From Rhodospirillales bacterium (GTDB lineage: Bacteria; Pseudomonadota; Alphaproteobacteria; Rhodospirillales; JASLQF01): a DNA stretch of 64,000 bases. Positions within the stretch are counted from its first letter, which is position 1, and the number at the start of each line of letters is the position of its first letter. Below the pieces are notes generated by a model, which had not been told where the DNA came from, ran no database searches, and saw nothing but the letters and a program-made list of their open reading frames with translations. Below, in pieces: positions 8,086-17,271 of this stretch. A program made the translations under genes and the position numbers. The DNA is taken from positions 1 to 64,000 of the forward strand of contig JASLQF010000037.1 in the NCBI GenBank assembly GCA_030744625.1, read 5' to 3'.

Positions 8086-10491
8086 TCAGCCGCCGGCGGC
8101 CGGCGCGGCCCCTTGCCGGGCGCGCCGCCAGCGCGGAATTTGCATCGCGAAAACCAGACCCAGGAGGATCAGCCCGAACGGGTAGACCAGGTATTTGGAG
8201 GGCAGGCCGACCTGCTCGACATCGATATCGGTAACGGTATCGCCGATCTCGATTCCAGCCTGTTCGGCAAGCCCGTTGAATTCCACGTTGACGACTTCGT
8301 ACCCCCCGTCCTCGGCGGACTCGATCTTGACCCCGTAGCGCATCTCGGGAGCGGCCGTCGCCATGTCGGGTGTCGCCACCCGATACAGCTTGAAGCGGTC
8401 GCCATAATCGGTCGAACGCACCAGGTGGAAGCGGATGGTGAAGCCGGGCGGCGCGGAGGCTTCGCCGGCGACGAACTTGCCGAGGTCAAGCGGCGCGAAA
8501 GACGGGTAGAACCAGTCCATGACGACAGTCGGCCGGAACAGGGCGAGAATCACCAGGGCAAGCATCAGTCCCTCGTGCAGCCTCACCTTGACCAACAGCC
8601 AGCCTTGGGTGAGCGAGGAGAAACTGAGCAGGGCGACCAGCGAGACCACAAAGATCATCAGCCCCTGCCAGAAGCTGTCGACGCCGACCAGCAGGAGCTC
8701 CGGGTTGAAGATGAAGATGAAGGGCAGGATCGCCGTCCGGATGTCATAGGTGAAGCCCTGAATCCCGGTCTTGATGGGATCGGCGCGTGAAATGGCGGCG
8801 GCGGCGAACGCCGCCAGACAGACCGGTGGCGTGTCATCGGCCAGGATGCCGAAGTAGAACACGTAGAGGTGGACGGCGATCAGCGGCAGCACCAGGCCGG
8901 CGGCGGTTCCCAACTCCACCAGGACCCCTGTCAACAGGGTGGCGACGACCAGATAGTTGGCGGTGGTCGGCAGGCCCATGCCGAGAATCAGGCAGAGCAC
9001 CGCGGTGAGCCCCAGAAGGATGTAAACATTGCCGCCGGACAGCGCCTCGATGACACCGACCAGGGCGTTGTTGAGACCGGTCGAGGACACGGCGCCGACG
9101 ATGATGCCGGCCGACGCCACGGCGATGGCGATGCTGATCATGTTGCGGGCGCCGGCGACCATGCCGTCGTAAACCAGTTCGATGCCGTCCTTGAGGGCGT
9201 TGACAAAATCGGCCTCGCCGCCGCGGACTTCGTGCCAAACCCGCTCGATCAAAATGATGACCATCAGAAGAATGATCGAATAGAAGACGGCGGTGCCGGC
9301 GGTCCACCGTTCCACCATCAACAGATAGACCAGCACCCCTATCGGGATGAGGAAGTGAATGCCCTTCCTGAACGTCCTGCCCAAGTGCGGGATGCGGTCA
9401 CTCGGCAGGCCTTTGAGCCCCAGCTTCATCGCCTCCAAATGCGAAATGTACATGAGAGCTATGTAGCTGATGACGGCGGGGATGAAGGCCGCCTTGACCA
9501 CCTCGAAATAGCTGATGCCGATCAACTCGGCGATGATGAAGGCCGCCGCCCCCATGATCGGCGGCATGATCTGGCCGTTGGTCGAGGCCGCGACCTCGAT
9601 GGCGCCGGCCTTGATCGCCGGGATGCCGATGGAACGCATCACCGGAATGGTGAAAACGCCGGTGGTCACCACGTTGGCGATGGAGGAGCCGGAGATCAGG
9701 CCGGTCATGCCCGAGGCCAGGATCGCCGCCTTGGCCGGACCGCCGCGGAAACGGCCGACCAAGGCGAAGGAGAGATCGAGGAAATACCTGCCCGCCCCGG
9801 CCTTGTCGAGGAGCGCCCCGAACAGCACGAACAGGAAGACGAAGCTGACGGAAACGTCGATCGGTATGCCGAAAATGGCCTCGCCGCCGAGCCAGTGGTA
9901 GCCGATCATCCGGGTCAGCGAGAGACCCTTGTGCGAGATGATGTCGGGCATGGATTGCCCGAAAACGGAATAAAGCAGAAATATGCTGGCGATGATGACC
10001 AGCGGCAGGCCGATGCTGCGCCGCGTCGCCTCCAACAGCAGTACTATGCCGATGCCGCCAAGGATGGCCTCGAATGGGAATCTGTAGCCGGCGATGTCCC
10101 ACTGCCACAGGATGCCCTGACGGTCCACCAGGCCGTCGTAACCCAGCCAAAGGTAAAGGGCGCACCCGGCCCCCAGCATCGCCAGGACGATGTCTTGGAT
10201 GGGAATCCGCTGCGTCGCCATGGACTTCGCCGCCGGAAACATCAGGTAGCAGAGCAACAATCCAAAGGCGAGGTGCACGCCGCGCGCCGGGACGTCGACG
10301 ATGATGCCGATATCAAACATGAAGGGAAACGGCGAGGCGATCCACATCTGGAACAAAGACCACGTGAAACCGATAACGCCGACCACGACGGCGAGACGCG
10401 GGCCCTGCTTACGGCCCACGTATTCGACTTCATCGATTTGCTTTTCGATCTCTGCCTGGGAAACGTCGGGAATCGACGACGGCTCGGCCAT
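8086..10491 (-). CDS. TRAP transporter fused permease (4TM/12TM), TAXI type, with C-terminal PDZ-like domain
   Basis: An 801-residue inner-membrane protein in which the small (DctQ-like, residues ~25-190) and large (DctM-like, ~190-640) TRAP permease subunits are fused, as is typical when the binding protein is of TAXI type. DctM signatures include GLISGSSIANVVTTGVFTIP and GQIMPPIMGAAAFI, and further on LGMGLPTTANYLV. After the last core helices the protein continues for about 130 residues with a DUF3394-like segment containing a PDZ-like loop (GLAEQAGIEIGDTVTDID), then one more hydrophobic helix and a basic tail. It drives solute uptake with an ion gradient. The binding-protein gene lies 74 bases upstream, past a hairpin; the UspA gene follows. 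Substrate is not deducible. Confidence 0.95.
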   Translation of the reverse strand: MAEPSSIPDVSQAEIEKQIDEVEYVGRKQGPRLAVVVGVIGFTWSLFQMWIASPFPFMFDIGIIVDVPARGVHLAFGLLLCYLMFPAAKSMATQRIPIQDIVLAMLGAGCALYLWLGYDGLVDRQGILWQWDIAGYRFPFEAILGGIGIVLLLEATRRSIGLPLVIIASIFLLYSVFGQSMPDIISHKGLSLTRMIGYHWLGGEAIFGIPIDVSVSFVFLFVLFGALLDKAGAGRYFLDLSFALVGRFRGGPAKAAILASGMTGLISGSSIANVVTTGVFTIPVMRSIGIPAIKAGAIEVAASTNGQIMPPIMGAAAFIIAELIGISYFEVVKAAFIPAVISYIALMYISHLEAMKLGLKGLPSDRIPHLGRTFRKGIHFLIPIGVLVYLLMVERWTAGTAVFYSIILLMVIILIERVWHEVRGGEADFVNALKDGIELVYDGMVAGARNMISIAIAVASAGIIVGAVSSTGLNNALVGVIEALSGGNVYILLGLTAVLCLILGMGLPTTANYLVVATLLTGVLVELGTAAGLVLPLIAVHLYVFYFGILADDTPPVCLAAFAAAAISRADPIKTGIQGFTYDIRTAILPFIFIFNPELLLVGVDSFWQGLMIFVVSLVALLSFSSLTQGWLLVKVRLHEGLMLALVILALFRPTVVMDWFYPSFAPLDLGKFVAGEASAPPGFTIRFHLVRSTDYGDRFKLYRVATPDMATAAPEMRYGVKIESAEDGGYEVVNVEFNGLAEQAGIEIGDTVTDIDVEQVGLPSKYLVYPFGLILLGLVFAMQIPRWRRARQGAAPAAGG

Positions 10492-10516
10492 GGCAAATAT
10501 CCGCTAAAAATATAGA

Positions 10517-10550
10517 GATGCCCGGCGCCCCCGAAGGGGCGCCGGGCATC
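10517..10550 (-). terminator. intra-operon hairpin between TAXI binding protein and permease
   Basis: A perfect inverted repeat: 15-base arms at 10517-10531 and 10536-10550 closing a four-base loop, very GC-rich, in the 74-base gap between the binding-protein stop and the permease start. Read on the minus strand, the hairpin is followed by a moderately T-rich stretch (TATATTTTT). It likely acts as a partial terminator or 3' mRNA protector, giving more binding protein than permease. Confidence 0.75.
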
Positions 10551-10565
10551 GAGGGGCCCTGAAGA

Positions 10566-11567
10566 TTACATCCAGCCCTTTTCCTTGTAATACTTGGCGG
10601 CACCCTTATGGAGCGGCGCCGACAAGGCGTTCTTTATCATTAGAGCGGGATCCAGATTGGCGAACGCGGGATGCAGCTTGCGGAAGTCGTCGATGTTCTC
10701 GAATACCGCGCGCACCACCTCGTAAACGACTTTCTCCGGCACGTCGGCGCTGGTGACGAAGGTCGCCATCACGCCAAACGTCGTGACGTCGGCATCCGTC
10801 GTCTTGTAGGTGCCCTGGGGAATGGTCGCGAAGGCGTAGAACGGGTTCTTGTCGACCAGCCCCTTCTCGACGCCGGATTTGAGGTTGATGATCTTGGCGC
10901 CGCAGCCGTCGGTGGCGATGGAGACGCCGGCGTTGGGCACGCCGACGGTATAACCGTAGGCATCGATCTTGCCGTCGCAAAGGGCCTTCGACTGTTCGGT
11001 CGAGGTCAGCTCCGTGGCGATCTTGAAATCGCTCTTCTTGGTGCCGTAGGCCGCCATCAGAACCTCCGTGGTGCCCCGCTGGCCGGAACCCGGGTTGCCG
11101 ATGTTGAACCGCTTACCCTTGAGGTCGCCCCACGACTTGATGCCCGAACTCTTACCGACGATGATGTGGTAGGGCTCCGGGTGCACCGAGAAGACGGCCC
11201 GCAACTTCTTGAAGGCATTGCCCTTGAATTTGCTGGAGCCGTTAAAGGCGTGGTACTGCCAGTCCGACTGGGCGACACCGAAGTCGAGTTCGCCTTCGCG
11301 AATCTGGCCGATGTTGTAGGTCGAGCCGCCAGTCGACGGCGCCGAACAGCGAATTCCGTGCTTGCGACCCGTTTTACGGCCTTCCGCCGCCGCCTTGTGG
11401 ACCATGCGACAGATGGTCTGACCGACGACGAAGTAGACGCCTGTCGGACCGCCGGTGCCGATGGCGATGAAGCGCTTTTTCTGGGCGAAGGATTCGCCGG
11501 CGGTAAGGAACGAGCCCGCGGCCAAGGCCACGACCAACGCCACCGCCATTCCGGTAAACTTCCTCAT
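10566..11567 (-). CDS. TRAP transporter solute-binding protein, TAXI family
   Basis: A 333-residue periplasmic binding protein. A signal peptide (hydrophobic residues ~7-22, cleavage near SFA-QK at 28) precedes the TAXI fold, recognised by FIAIGTGGPTGVYFVVGQTI near the mature N-terminus and by STGGSTYNIGQI and DFGVAQSDWQY. The C-terminus ends in LHKGAAKYYKEKGWM, normal for the family. It is the first gene of the operon with the fused permease and UspA. The ATG at 11567 follows AGGGAGGATG. Family members often bind glutamate/glutamine-like compounds or other carboxylates, but the ligand here is not known. Confidence 0.95.
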   Translation of the reverse strand: MRKFTGMAVALVVALAAGSFLTAGESFAQKKRFIAIGTGGPTGVYFVVGQTICRMVHKAAAEGRKTGRKHGIRCSAPSTGGSTYNIGQIREGELDFGVAQSDWQYHAFNGSSKFKGNAFKKLRAVFSVHPEPYHIIVGKSSGIKSWGDLKGKRFNIGNPGSGQRGTTEVLMAAYGTKKSDFKIATELTSTEQSKALCDGKIDAYGYTVGVPNAGVSIATDGCGAKIINLKSGVEKGLVDKNPFYAFATIPQGTYKTTDADVTTFGVMATFVTSADVPEKVVYEVVRAVFENIDDFRKLHPAFANLDPALMIKNALSAPLHKGAAKYYKEKGWM

Positions 11568-12017
11568 ATCGAGACATCCTCCCTAGTTATAGTTATACGA
11601 GACGAATTGAAACATAGGACAGCGGCAGCCGAACATCGCGCCGCCAATTCCCGGGACCGAACGACCGGGATATTCGCCGTTTTATGTGGGGCAACAGGCG
11701 ACCGGTGCCCTAGCTCGCGCGTTGGAAATCCGGTCTTTAACACCTTCCGCCATCTCCCCTTTGCGACAATCACCACGAACTCACTACATCGTCGCGTTGT
11801 CGCGTGCGCTTGATCCAAGTTTAAAGCGCCCACCGGCAGCGGCAACCCTTTATCACGTCGGGTCGGCGCCCACGGAAAAGGCCGCGAACACGCGCCGCTC
11901 CTCGTCTTTCTACCTTATCCCGCAAAACCGGCATTCCGCAACAAACGATTCGCATTCGCCCATTATGATTCCAAATGATCCATGACCGATTTCGTGGCCG
12001 CCAAGCCCGGCGGCCCC
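11568..12017. other. 450-base gene-free interval
   Basis: No convincing gene. The right-hand side of the TAXI start (about 11580-11610) should hold that operon's promoter; an AT-rich patch TATAACTATAACT on the minus strand is a candidate -10 area, without a clear -35. A seven-base inverted repeat at 11996-12015 follows the stop of the next minus-strand gene but has no T tract. The middle is of slightly lower GC than its neighbours and I see nothing else in it. Confidence 0.5.
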
Positions 12018-12515
12018 TCACTCCGGTTCAAGCCCCACCGGGATGTTGCGCCACTCCTTCCACACGCGGTCGTCGAAGGGCTCGCCCTTTTCCGTCTCGC
12101 CCTGTTTGAGCGCCGCCTCCACGTGGGGGAAGCCGCGCTTCAACACCGCCCATAAGCGGCGGCCCAGCGGCCTCAGATCGGACACGTTGAGGCTGCGCAG
12201 CGAATACGACCACACCATGGCCGCCGCCGAATCCGCGCCCAGGCCCTTTCTGGCGAAGTCGCGCGCCAGTTTGTTCAACCGCAATTGATACTCCGCCAGG
12301 TCCTCGGGCGAGGAAAGCTCGCCCTCCCACAAGAGCCCCTCGGGCAGGACGCCGTGGTTTTCCATGTTCACCCGCACGACGGTGGCGACGGCGGCGATGA
12401 CGCCGATGTCCCGTGCCGTCATGGCCTCCATTCCTTCCACGAACTTGGCTACCTCCTGGGCGCTCTTCTCGAGCGCGCGGGAGCCTATGGCGTTGCGCAG
12501 CCATTCCTTGATCAT
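12018..12515 (-). CDS. conserved-looking hypothetical protein in the RpiR-aminotransferase operon
   Basis: A 165-residue soluble protein that I do not recognise. It is predicted to be mostly helical, with an N-terminal amphipathic stretch (IKEWLRNAIGSRALEKSAQEVAKF), a hydrophobic helix (IGVIAAVATVVRV) and a C-terminal half rich in R, W and E ending in KEWRNIPVGLEPE. There is no signal peptide or clear membrane span. It begins 18 bases after the aminotransferase stop on the same strand, so it is most likely the third gene of that operon. Codon use and GC content look like its neighbours, supporting a real gene. Confidence 0.7.
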   Translation of the reverse strand: MIKEWLRNAIGSRALEKSAQEVAKFVEGMEAMTARDIGVIAAVATVVRVNMENHGVLPEGLLWEGELSSPEDLAEYQLRLNKLARDFARKGLGADSAAAMVWSYSLRSLNVSDLRPLGRRLWAVLKRGFPHVEAALKQGETEKGEPFDDRVWKEWRNIPVGLEPE

Positions 12516-12533
12516 GGCGGGGTCACAGCCGAG

Positions 12534-13868
12534 TCATGGGGCGAGGTCCTGGAGCGCCGCGTCGATCGCCTCGCCGAGGCGGGCGACGATCTCGGCCACC
12601 TCGCCCTCCTCGACGATGAACGGCGGCGCCAGGAGCACGTGATCGCCACGCGTGCCGTCGGCGGTGCCGCCGCCGGGATAGCAGATGAGGCCGCGCTCCA
12701 TGGCCGCCGCTTTTATGCGCGCGTGCAGCTTGAGCCCGGCATCGAAGGGTTCCTTGGTGGCCCTCTCGGCAACCAGCTCGACGCCCCAGAACAGTCCGCG
12801 GCCACGAATATCGCCGACATAGGGATGGTTTCCGAAGCGCGCCTCCAGAGCGTCCGACAATACGCGACCCTGGCGCTTGACGTTAGCCAGCAAATCGCGT
12901 CCGCCGATGGCCCGCTGCACGGCGAGGGCAGCCGCGCAGGCCATGGGATGTCCCATATAGGTGTGGCCGTGCTGGAAGATCCCGCTGCCATCGCGGAAGG
13001 TTTCGAAGACCCGGCCCGACACCAGCGTCGCACCGATCGGCTGATAGCCGGCGCCCAATCCCTTGGCGACGCAAAGAAGGTCGGGGGCGATTCCTTCCTG
13101 CTCGCAGGCGTGCATGGTGCCGGTGCGCCCCATGCCGCTCATCACCTCATCGAGGATCAGCAGCACCCCGTGGCGGTCGCAAATTTCGCGGATGCGTCGA
13201 AAATAGCCGGGCACCGGCGGCACCACCCCGGCGGTGGCGCCGACCACCGTCTCGGCAATAAAGGCGGCGACGGTGTCCGGGCCAAGCTCCACAATCGCCG
13301 CCTCCAACTCGTCGGCGACGCGGCTGCCATAGTCCGCTTCCGTCTCCTCCGGTCGCATGCCGCGGTAGGCGTAGCACGGCGAGATATGTGTGGTCTCCAA
13401 CAGCATGGGATCAAATGGCCGGCGACGCATCTCGTTGCCGCCAACCGACAGCGCGCCGAGGGTGTTGCCGTGGTAGCTTTGCCGGCGGGCGATGAAATGG
13501 CGGCGCTCTGCCTGGCCGATCTCCAGGAAATACTGGCGTGCCATCTTCAAGGCGGCTTCGATGGCCTCGGAACCGCCGGAGACGAAATAGACGCTGACGA
13601 TGCCCTCCGGCGCCCCGTCGATGAGGACGCCGGCCAGCTCCTCGGCGACCTCGGTGGTGAAAAATCCGGTGTGCGCGAAGGCCAGCTTGTCGGCCTGGTC
13701 CTTAATGGCACGAATGACGTCGGGGTCGCCGTGGCCGAGGCACGACACCGCGGCGGCGCCCGAGGCGTCGAGGTAGCGCCTACCTTCACTGTCCACGATG
13801 TAAACGCCCTCGCCGCCGGCGGCCGCGGGAAGCTCGGCGTGTATCTGGCGCTGAAAGACAGCCGTCAT
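12534..13868 (-). CDS. class III PLP-dependent aminotransferase
   Basis: A 444-residue fold-type I aminotransferase of class III (omega-amino acid/ornithine-type group). The PLP-phosphate region SGGSEAIEAALKMARQYF, the cofactor-pairing aspartate in LILDEVMSGMGRTG and the Schiff-base lysine in CVAKGLGAGYQPIGATL are all present. It would move an amino group from an amino acid or amine to a keto acid in the cytoplasm; the donor cannot be told from sequence. The start is the ATG at 13868, which overlaps the RpiR stop codon as ATGA; the frame remains open 21 codons upstream, but that stretch overlaps RpiR. It is followed by the hypothetical gene at 12018-12515. Confidence 0.93.
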   Translation of the reverse strand: MTAVFQRQIHAELPAAAGGEGVYIVDSEGRRYLDASGAAAVSCLGHGDPDVIRAIKDQADKLAFAHTGFFTTEVAEELAGVLIDGAPEGIVSVYFVSGGSEAIEAALKMARQYFLEIGQAERRHFIARRQSYHGNTLGALSVGGNEMRRRPFDPMLLETTHISPCYAYRGMRPEETEADYGSRVADELEAAIVELGPDTVAAFIAETVVGATAGVVPPVPGYFRRIREICDRHGVLLILDEVMSGMGRTGTMHACEQEGIAPDLLCVAKGLGAGYQPIGATLVSGRVFETFRDGSGIFQHGHTYMGHPMACAAALAVQRAIGGRDLLANVKRQGRVLSDALEARFGNHPYVGDIRGRGLFWGVELVAERATKEPFDAGLKLHARIKAAAMERGLICYPGGGTADGTRGDHVLLAPPFIVEEGEVAEIVARLGEAIDAALQDLAP

Positions 13869-14788
13869 CTCGCGCCGTCCTTGGGGCGATGCCTCGCCCG
13901 GTGACGCTTCTTCACCGTCTGGCTCCGCCAATAGGCGTAGAAGTTGGCGAGCTGGCCCTCGCTTTTCTCAATGGATTCGAGAGTCGCGGGCCCGCCCTCC
14001 GCCACCATGAGCACGATGAGGGCCTCTGCCACCGCGATGGCCGGGGCGACGGAATGGAAAAAGGAAGGGGTCTCGTTGTTGACGATGAGGACGTGGTCGG
14101 CGCTCTCGGCGAGGGGCGAAACCAGGCTGTCGGTCAAGACCACGACGGCGGCCCCTTGTCCCTTGGCGTATTCGACGGCCTTGACGGTTTCCACGGTGTA
14201 GGGCTCGACGCTGATGGCGAGCATGACGTCGCCCGAGGCCAAGGCGCGCAGACCATCGGCGAAGGTTCCCGCGTGTCCTTCCAGCAGAACCGCGTTGCTG
14301 CGGAACATGCGGTAGACGTAATGGAAGAAAAACGCTACCGGGTAGCTGCTGCGCAGCCCGGCCACGTAAATGCGCTCGGCACCCGAAAGCGTCTCGGCGG
14401 CGGCCGCGAACTTCCCCACGCCGTTGGCCTCGAAACTGACACGCAAGTTCGCCAAGTCGGCGGACAGAAGGTCCCACAACAGCGCCGCCGGTTCTCCCTC
14501 GGCACCGCGCGCCTGCAAGTCGCGGGCGCGCGCCAGGTATCCGGCGGGACTGATGCGCAGGTGTTGCTGGAAGGGTTCGCGCAACTGATTGTAGCTCGTG
14601 AAATCGAAAGCGCGCGCCAGGCGCACCATGGTCGAGGGGTGTACGCCGGCGCGCGCCGCGAGCCCGCGCATGGACATGAGCGCCACGTCGTCGGGACGGT
14701 CCAGCACGTGACGGGCGGCCCGCTGCAACTGGGGGCTCAAACGGGGAAACGTCTCGGCGATGCGCTTGCTGAGGGTCGCGAAGTCCAT
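13865..14788 (-). CDS. MurR/RpiR family transcriptional regulator
   Basis: A 307-residue regulator with an N-terminal RpiR helix-turn-helix (residues ~1-78; MRGLAARAGVHPSTMVRLARAF) and a SIS sugar-isomerase domain (~125-260; RIYVAGLRSSYPVAFFFHY, AVVVLTDSLVSPLAESADHVL) that usually binds a phosphorylated sugar or related effector. It is the first gene of an operon with the aminotransferase (four-base ATGA overlap), so it probably controls that gene in response to the pathway metabolite. The ATG at 14788 (MDFATL) is taken as start; in-frame codons upstream are in a region that looks like the promoter. The apt gene diverges from it. Confidence 0.92.
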   Translation of the reverse strand: MDFATLSKRIAETFPRLSPQLQRAARHVLDRPDDVALMSMRGLAARAGVHPSTMVRLARAFDFTSYNQLREPFQQHLRISPAGYLARARDLQARGAEGEPAALLWDLLSADLANLRVSFEANGVGKFAAAAETLSGAERIYVAGLRSSYPVAFFFHYVYRMFRSNAVLLEGHAGTFADGLRALASGDVMLAISVEPYTVETVKAVEYAKGQGAAVVVLTDSLVSPLAESADHVLIVNNETPSFFHSVAPAIAVAEALIVLMVAEGGPATLESIEKSEGQLANFYAYWRSQTVKKRHRARHRPKDGAR

Positions 14789-15006
14789 GGTAACGGTGCC
14801 TTGGATGGTCGCCGGCCGAACGCGATGGTAAATCCCGACTGGCCGCCAATGCAACAATATGAACCGCTCGACCTTGTCTTTAAACGATTGTTTTTTCCTG
14901 CTTGGGCGGCGTGCGACACGCGACCATCAACAAATTGCCGCGCCCGGCGCCAGGCGATAGGATACGCCGCTCAACAGGCGTTTACAGCAAAAGGCGGTGC
15001 TGGATC

Positions 15007-15522
15007 ATGGACCTCAAGGAACACATCCGCGGCATTCCCGACTTCCCGAAGCCGGGCATTCTGTTCTACGACATCTCCACCCTTCTCGCCCACGCGGACG
15101 CCTGGCAGGTCGCCATGGGGCGACTCGCCAAGATCGTCGGCGGGTACCGTCCGGACATGCTGGCCGGCATCGAATCGCGCGGCTTCCTGGTGGCGGCGCC
15201 GCTGGCGTTGAAACTCGGCTGCGGCTTCGTCATGGTACGCAAGAAGGGCAAGCTTCCGGGCCCCACCATTCCTCACGAGTACGCCCTGGAATATGGTACC
15301 GACACCATCGAGATACAGGAAGACGCCGTACATCCGGGGCAAAAGGTGGCGCTGGTCGACGACCTGCTCGCCACCGGCGGCACCATGAACGCCTCTATCG
15401 AGCTGTTTGGGAAGCTCGGCGCCGAAGTGGTCGGCGCCGCCTGTATCATCGAGCTGACGTTCCTCGGCGGCCGCTCGAGGTTGAACGTCCCCTTCGAAAC
15501 CCTGATCGCCTACGACGATTAA
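15007..15522 (+). CDS. apt: adenine phosphoribosyltransferase
   Basis: A 171-residue purine-salvage enzyme that makes AMP from adenine and PRPP. The PRPP-binding signature [16 protein letters not shown] lies near residues 115-130; [18 protein letters not shown] at the N-terminus and [16 protein letters not shown] are typical of Apt. The ATG at 15007 gives the usual length; AAAGGCGG is found about 8-12 bases upstream. The gene converges with mutY and the two coding regions overlap by four bases at their 3' ends. Confidence 0.97.
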   Translation: MDLKEHIRGIPDFPKPGILFYDISTLLAHADAWQVAMGRLAKIVGGYRPDMLAGIESRGFLVAAPLALKLGCGFVMVRKKGKLPGPTIPHEYALEYGTDTIEIQEDAVHPGQKVALVDDLLATGGTMNASIELFGKLGAEVVGAACIIELTFLGGRSRLNVPFETLIAYDD

Positions 15523-16610
15523 CCGGATGGCGCGCCCTCGAACGCGTGGCGGGCCACCTTTTTCATCACCGTCGGCAGGGCGTGGTCGGACAGGCGCCCG
15601 AGAGGGCACCAGACGCCGCCGTGGTTGCCGTCGCCGCCGCCGTTCACCCGGGCGGCGAGCACCGTAAGCTCCAGGTGAAAGTGGGTGAAGGTATGGCGCA
15701 CGACGCCGGGTACCGGCCGCCACGACCCCGCCACCGGCGCGTGGCGGCGCGCCTCCTTCAGGGTCCACGACGCTAGCCGCCACTCGGTGCCAGGGAACTC
15801 CATCATGCCGCCGAGAAGCCCCTTCTCGGGGCGGCGGCGGATTAGCACCGCGCCGTCGGCGCGCCGCAACCAAAAGGCCACACCGCGGCGCGTCGGCTTG
15901 GCCTTGGAAGCCAATTTACGCGGCAACTCCCTGGTCCGTCCCATGCGCCGAGCGGTGCAAGCGTCCTCCCACGGGCACTCGCTGCAGGCCGGGCGCCGCG
16001 GAACGCATACGGTGGCGCCCAGATCCATCAGCGCCTGCGCGAAATCGCCGGGCCGGGCGCCAGGCGTCAGACCGGCGGCCAGGGAAGCGATGACCGCGCC
16101 GGCGCCGGGCAGCGGTTCGTCCACCGCGAAAAACCGGGCTATCACCCGCAAAACATTGCCGTCCACCGGCGTCGTTCGGCGCCCGAAGGCGATGGCGGCG
16201 ATGGCGGCGGCAGTGTAGGGGCCGATTCCCGGGAGCCTGCGCAAGTCCTTCTCGTTGTCGGGGAATCGTCCGCCCAGGTCGCCGGCGACGACGGTGGCGC
16301 AACGCAGCAGGTTGCGCGCCCGGGCGTAGTAACCAAGGCCCTGCCAAGCGTGCAGCACCTCGTCGGTTCTGGCGGCGGCCAGCGCCTCGACGTCGGGCCA
16401 GCGGGTCACGAAGTCGTTGTAGTAGGGGATGACCGTGGCCACGCTTGTCTGCTGGAGCATGATTTCGCTAAGCCACACCCGGTAAGGATCGGCGGTGGCG
16501 CCGGGCGGCGCCCGCCACGGCAGCGTCCGCCGGTTGCGGTCGTACCAAGCCAGCAGGCGGCGGCGCAGGACTGCGGGCCGGGCAATGTCCTGTTGAGCCG
16601 GAGGGGACAT
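15519..16610 (-). CDS. mutY: A/G-specific adenine DNA glycosylase
   Basis: A 363-residue base-excision repair enzyme that removes adenine mispaired with 8-oxoguanine. Seen in order: the catalytic glutamate in [10 protein letters not shown], the helix-hairpin-helix [13 protein letters not shown], the catalytic aspartate in [10 protein letters not shown], a [4Fe-4S] cluster set C-x6-C-x2-C-x5-C ([17 protein letters not shown]), and a C-terminal NUDIX-like domain (from ~240) that reads 8-oxoG, with [15 protein letters not shown]. Length is normal. It diverges by 53 bases from the DUF721 gene, a common alphaproteobacterial arrangement. Confidence 0.97.
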   Translation of the reverse strand: MSPPAQQDIARPAVLRRRLLAWYDRNRRTLPWRAPPGATADPYRVWLSEIMLQQTSVATVIPYYNDFVTRWPDVEALAAARTDEVLHAWQGLGYYARARNLLRCATVVAGDLGGRFPDNEKDLRRLPGIGPYTAAAIAAIAFGRRTTPVDGNVLRVIARFFAVDEPLPGAGAVIASLAAGLTPGARPGDFAQALMDLGATVCVPRRPACSECPWEDACTARRMGRTRELPRKLASKAKPTRRGVAFWLRRADGAVLIRRRPEKGLLGGMMEFPGTEWRLASWTLKEARRHAPVAGSWRPVPGVVRHTFTHFHLELTVLAARVNGGGDGNHGGVWCPLGRLSDHALPTVMKKVARHAFEGAPSG

Positions 16611-16663
16611 GTCCCTACCATATCTTTTGACCGAGCGGCGGGGAACCTGTGTATGGGCATTGG

Positions 16664-17158
16664 ATGACTAGAAGAAGCGGCGTGCCACGCGCCCTCGCCG
16701 CGACCGTGGATCGCATCACCAAGCCGCTGTTCGGCCGGCGCGGCTTCGCCGAAGGCGCGGTGATCGGCGACTGGCCGTCCGTCGTCGGGACCGTACTCGC
16801 CCAGCACACCTCGCCCGAGCGCATCGTTTTCGAGCGCGGCGCGCGGCGCGAAGGGATACTTCACCTTCGCGTCGACGGCGGCGGCCACGCCACCGAAATC
16901 CAGCATTTCGAGCCGCAGATCGTCGAGCGGATCAACGGCTATTTCGGTTACCGGGCGGTGGCCCGCCTGAAGTTGATCCAAGGGCCCCTGCCGCCCAGGA
17001 AGACGGTTTCCCCGTCAAGGCCCCGCCCTTTGGGCTCCAGCGAGGAAAAGGACCTTGAAGAGCGGCTCGCGGGCGTCGACGACGACGAGCTGAAGTCGGC
17101 CCTCGAGGGACTGGGCCGCGCCGTGCTCGCGTCCCGACACGAGAAATCGGGAAGATGA
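16664..17158 (+). CDS. DUF721 (DciA-like) protein
   Basis: A 164-residue basic protein with an N-terminal DUF721 domain (residues ~10-105; FGEGAVIGDWPSVVGTVLAQ-like region and LHLRVDGGGHATEIQHFEPQIVERIN) and a charged C-terminal tail. DUF721 is shared with DciA, the ancestral loader of the replicative helicase DnaB in bacteria without DnaC; that role is an inference here. ATG at 16664 is chosen; a GTG five codons upstream is possible. It heads the run DUF721, dsbA, smc on the plus strand. Confidence 0.85.
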   Translation: MTRRSGVPRALAATVDRITKPLFGRRGFAEGAVIGDWPSVVGTVLAQHTSPERIVFERGARREGILHLRVDGGGHATEIQHFEPQIVERINGYFGYRAVARLKLIQGPLPPRKTVSPSRPRPLGSSEEKDLEERLAGVDDDELKSALEGLGRAVLASRHEKSGR

Positions 17159-17271
17159 GCGGATTTCGCGCCGCAAACGGCGGACACGGCCGGCGGCCGA
17201 TCAGCATGGGGGCTTGAAGAGGGGCCGGCGTGGAATTATAGTCCGCTATATCTTGTGTTCTGGAGGCGGAA

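Noticed and set aside
11996-12015. Terminator after the 165-residue hypothetical gene
   Set aside because: A seven-base inverted repeat is present but no T tract follows on the minus strand.
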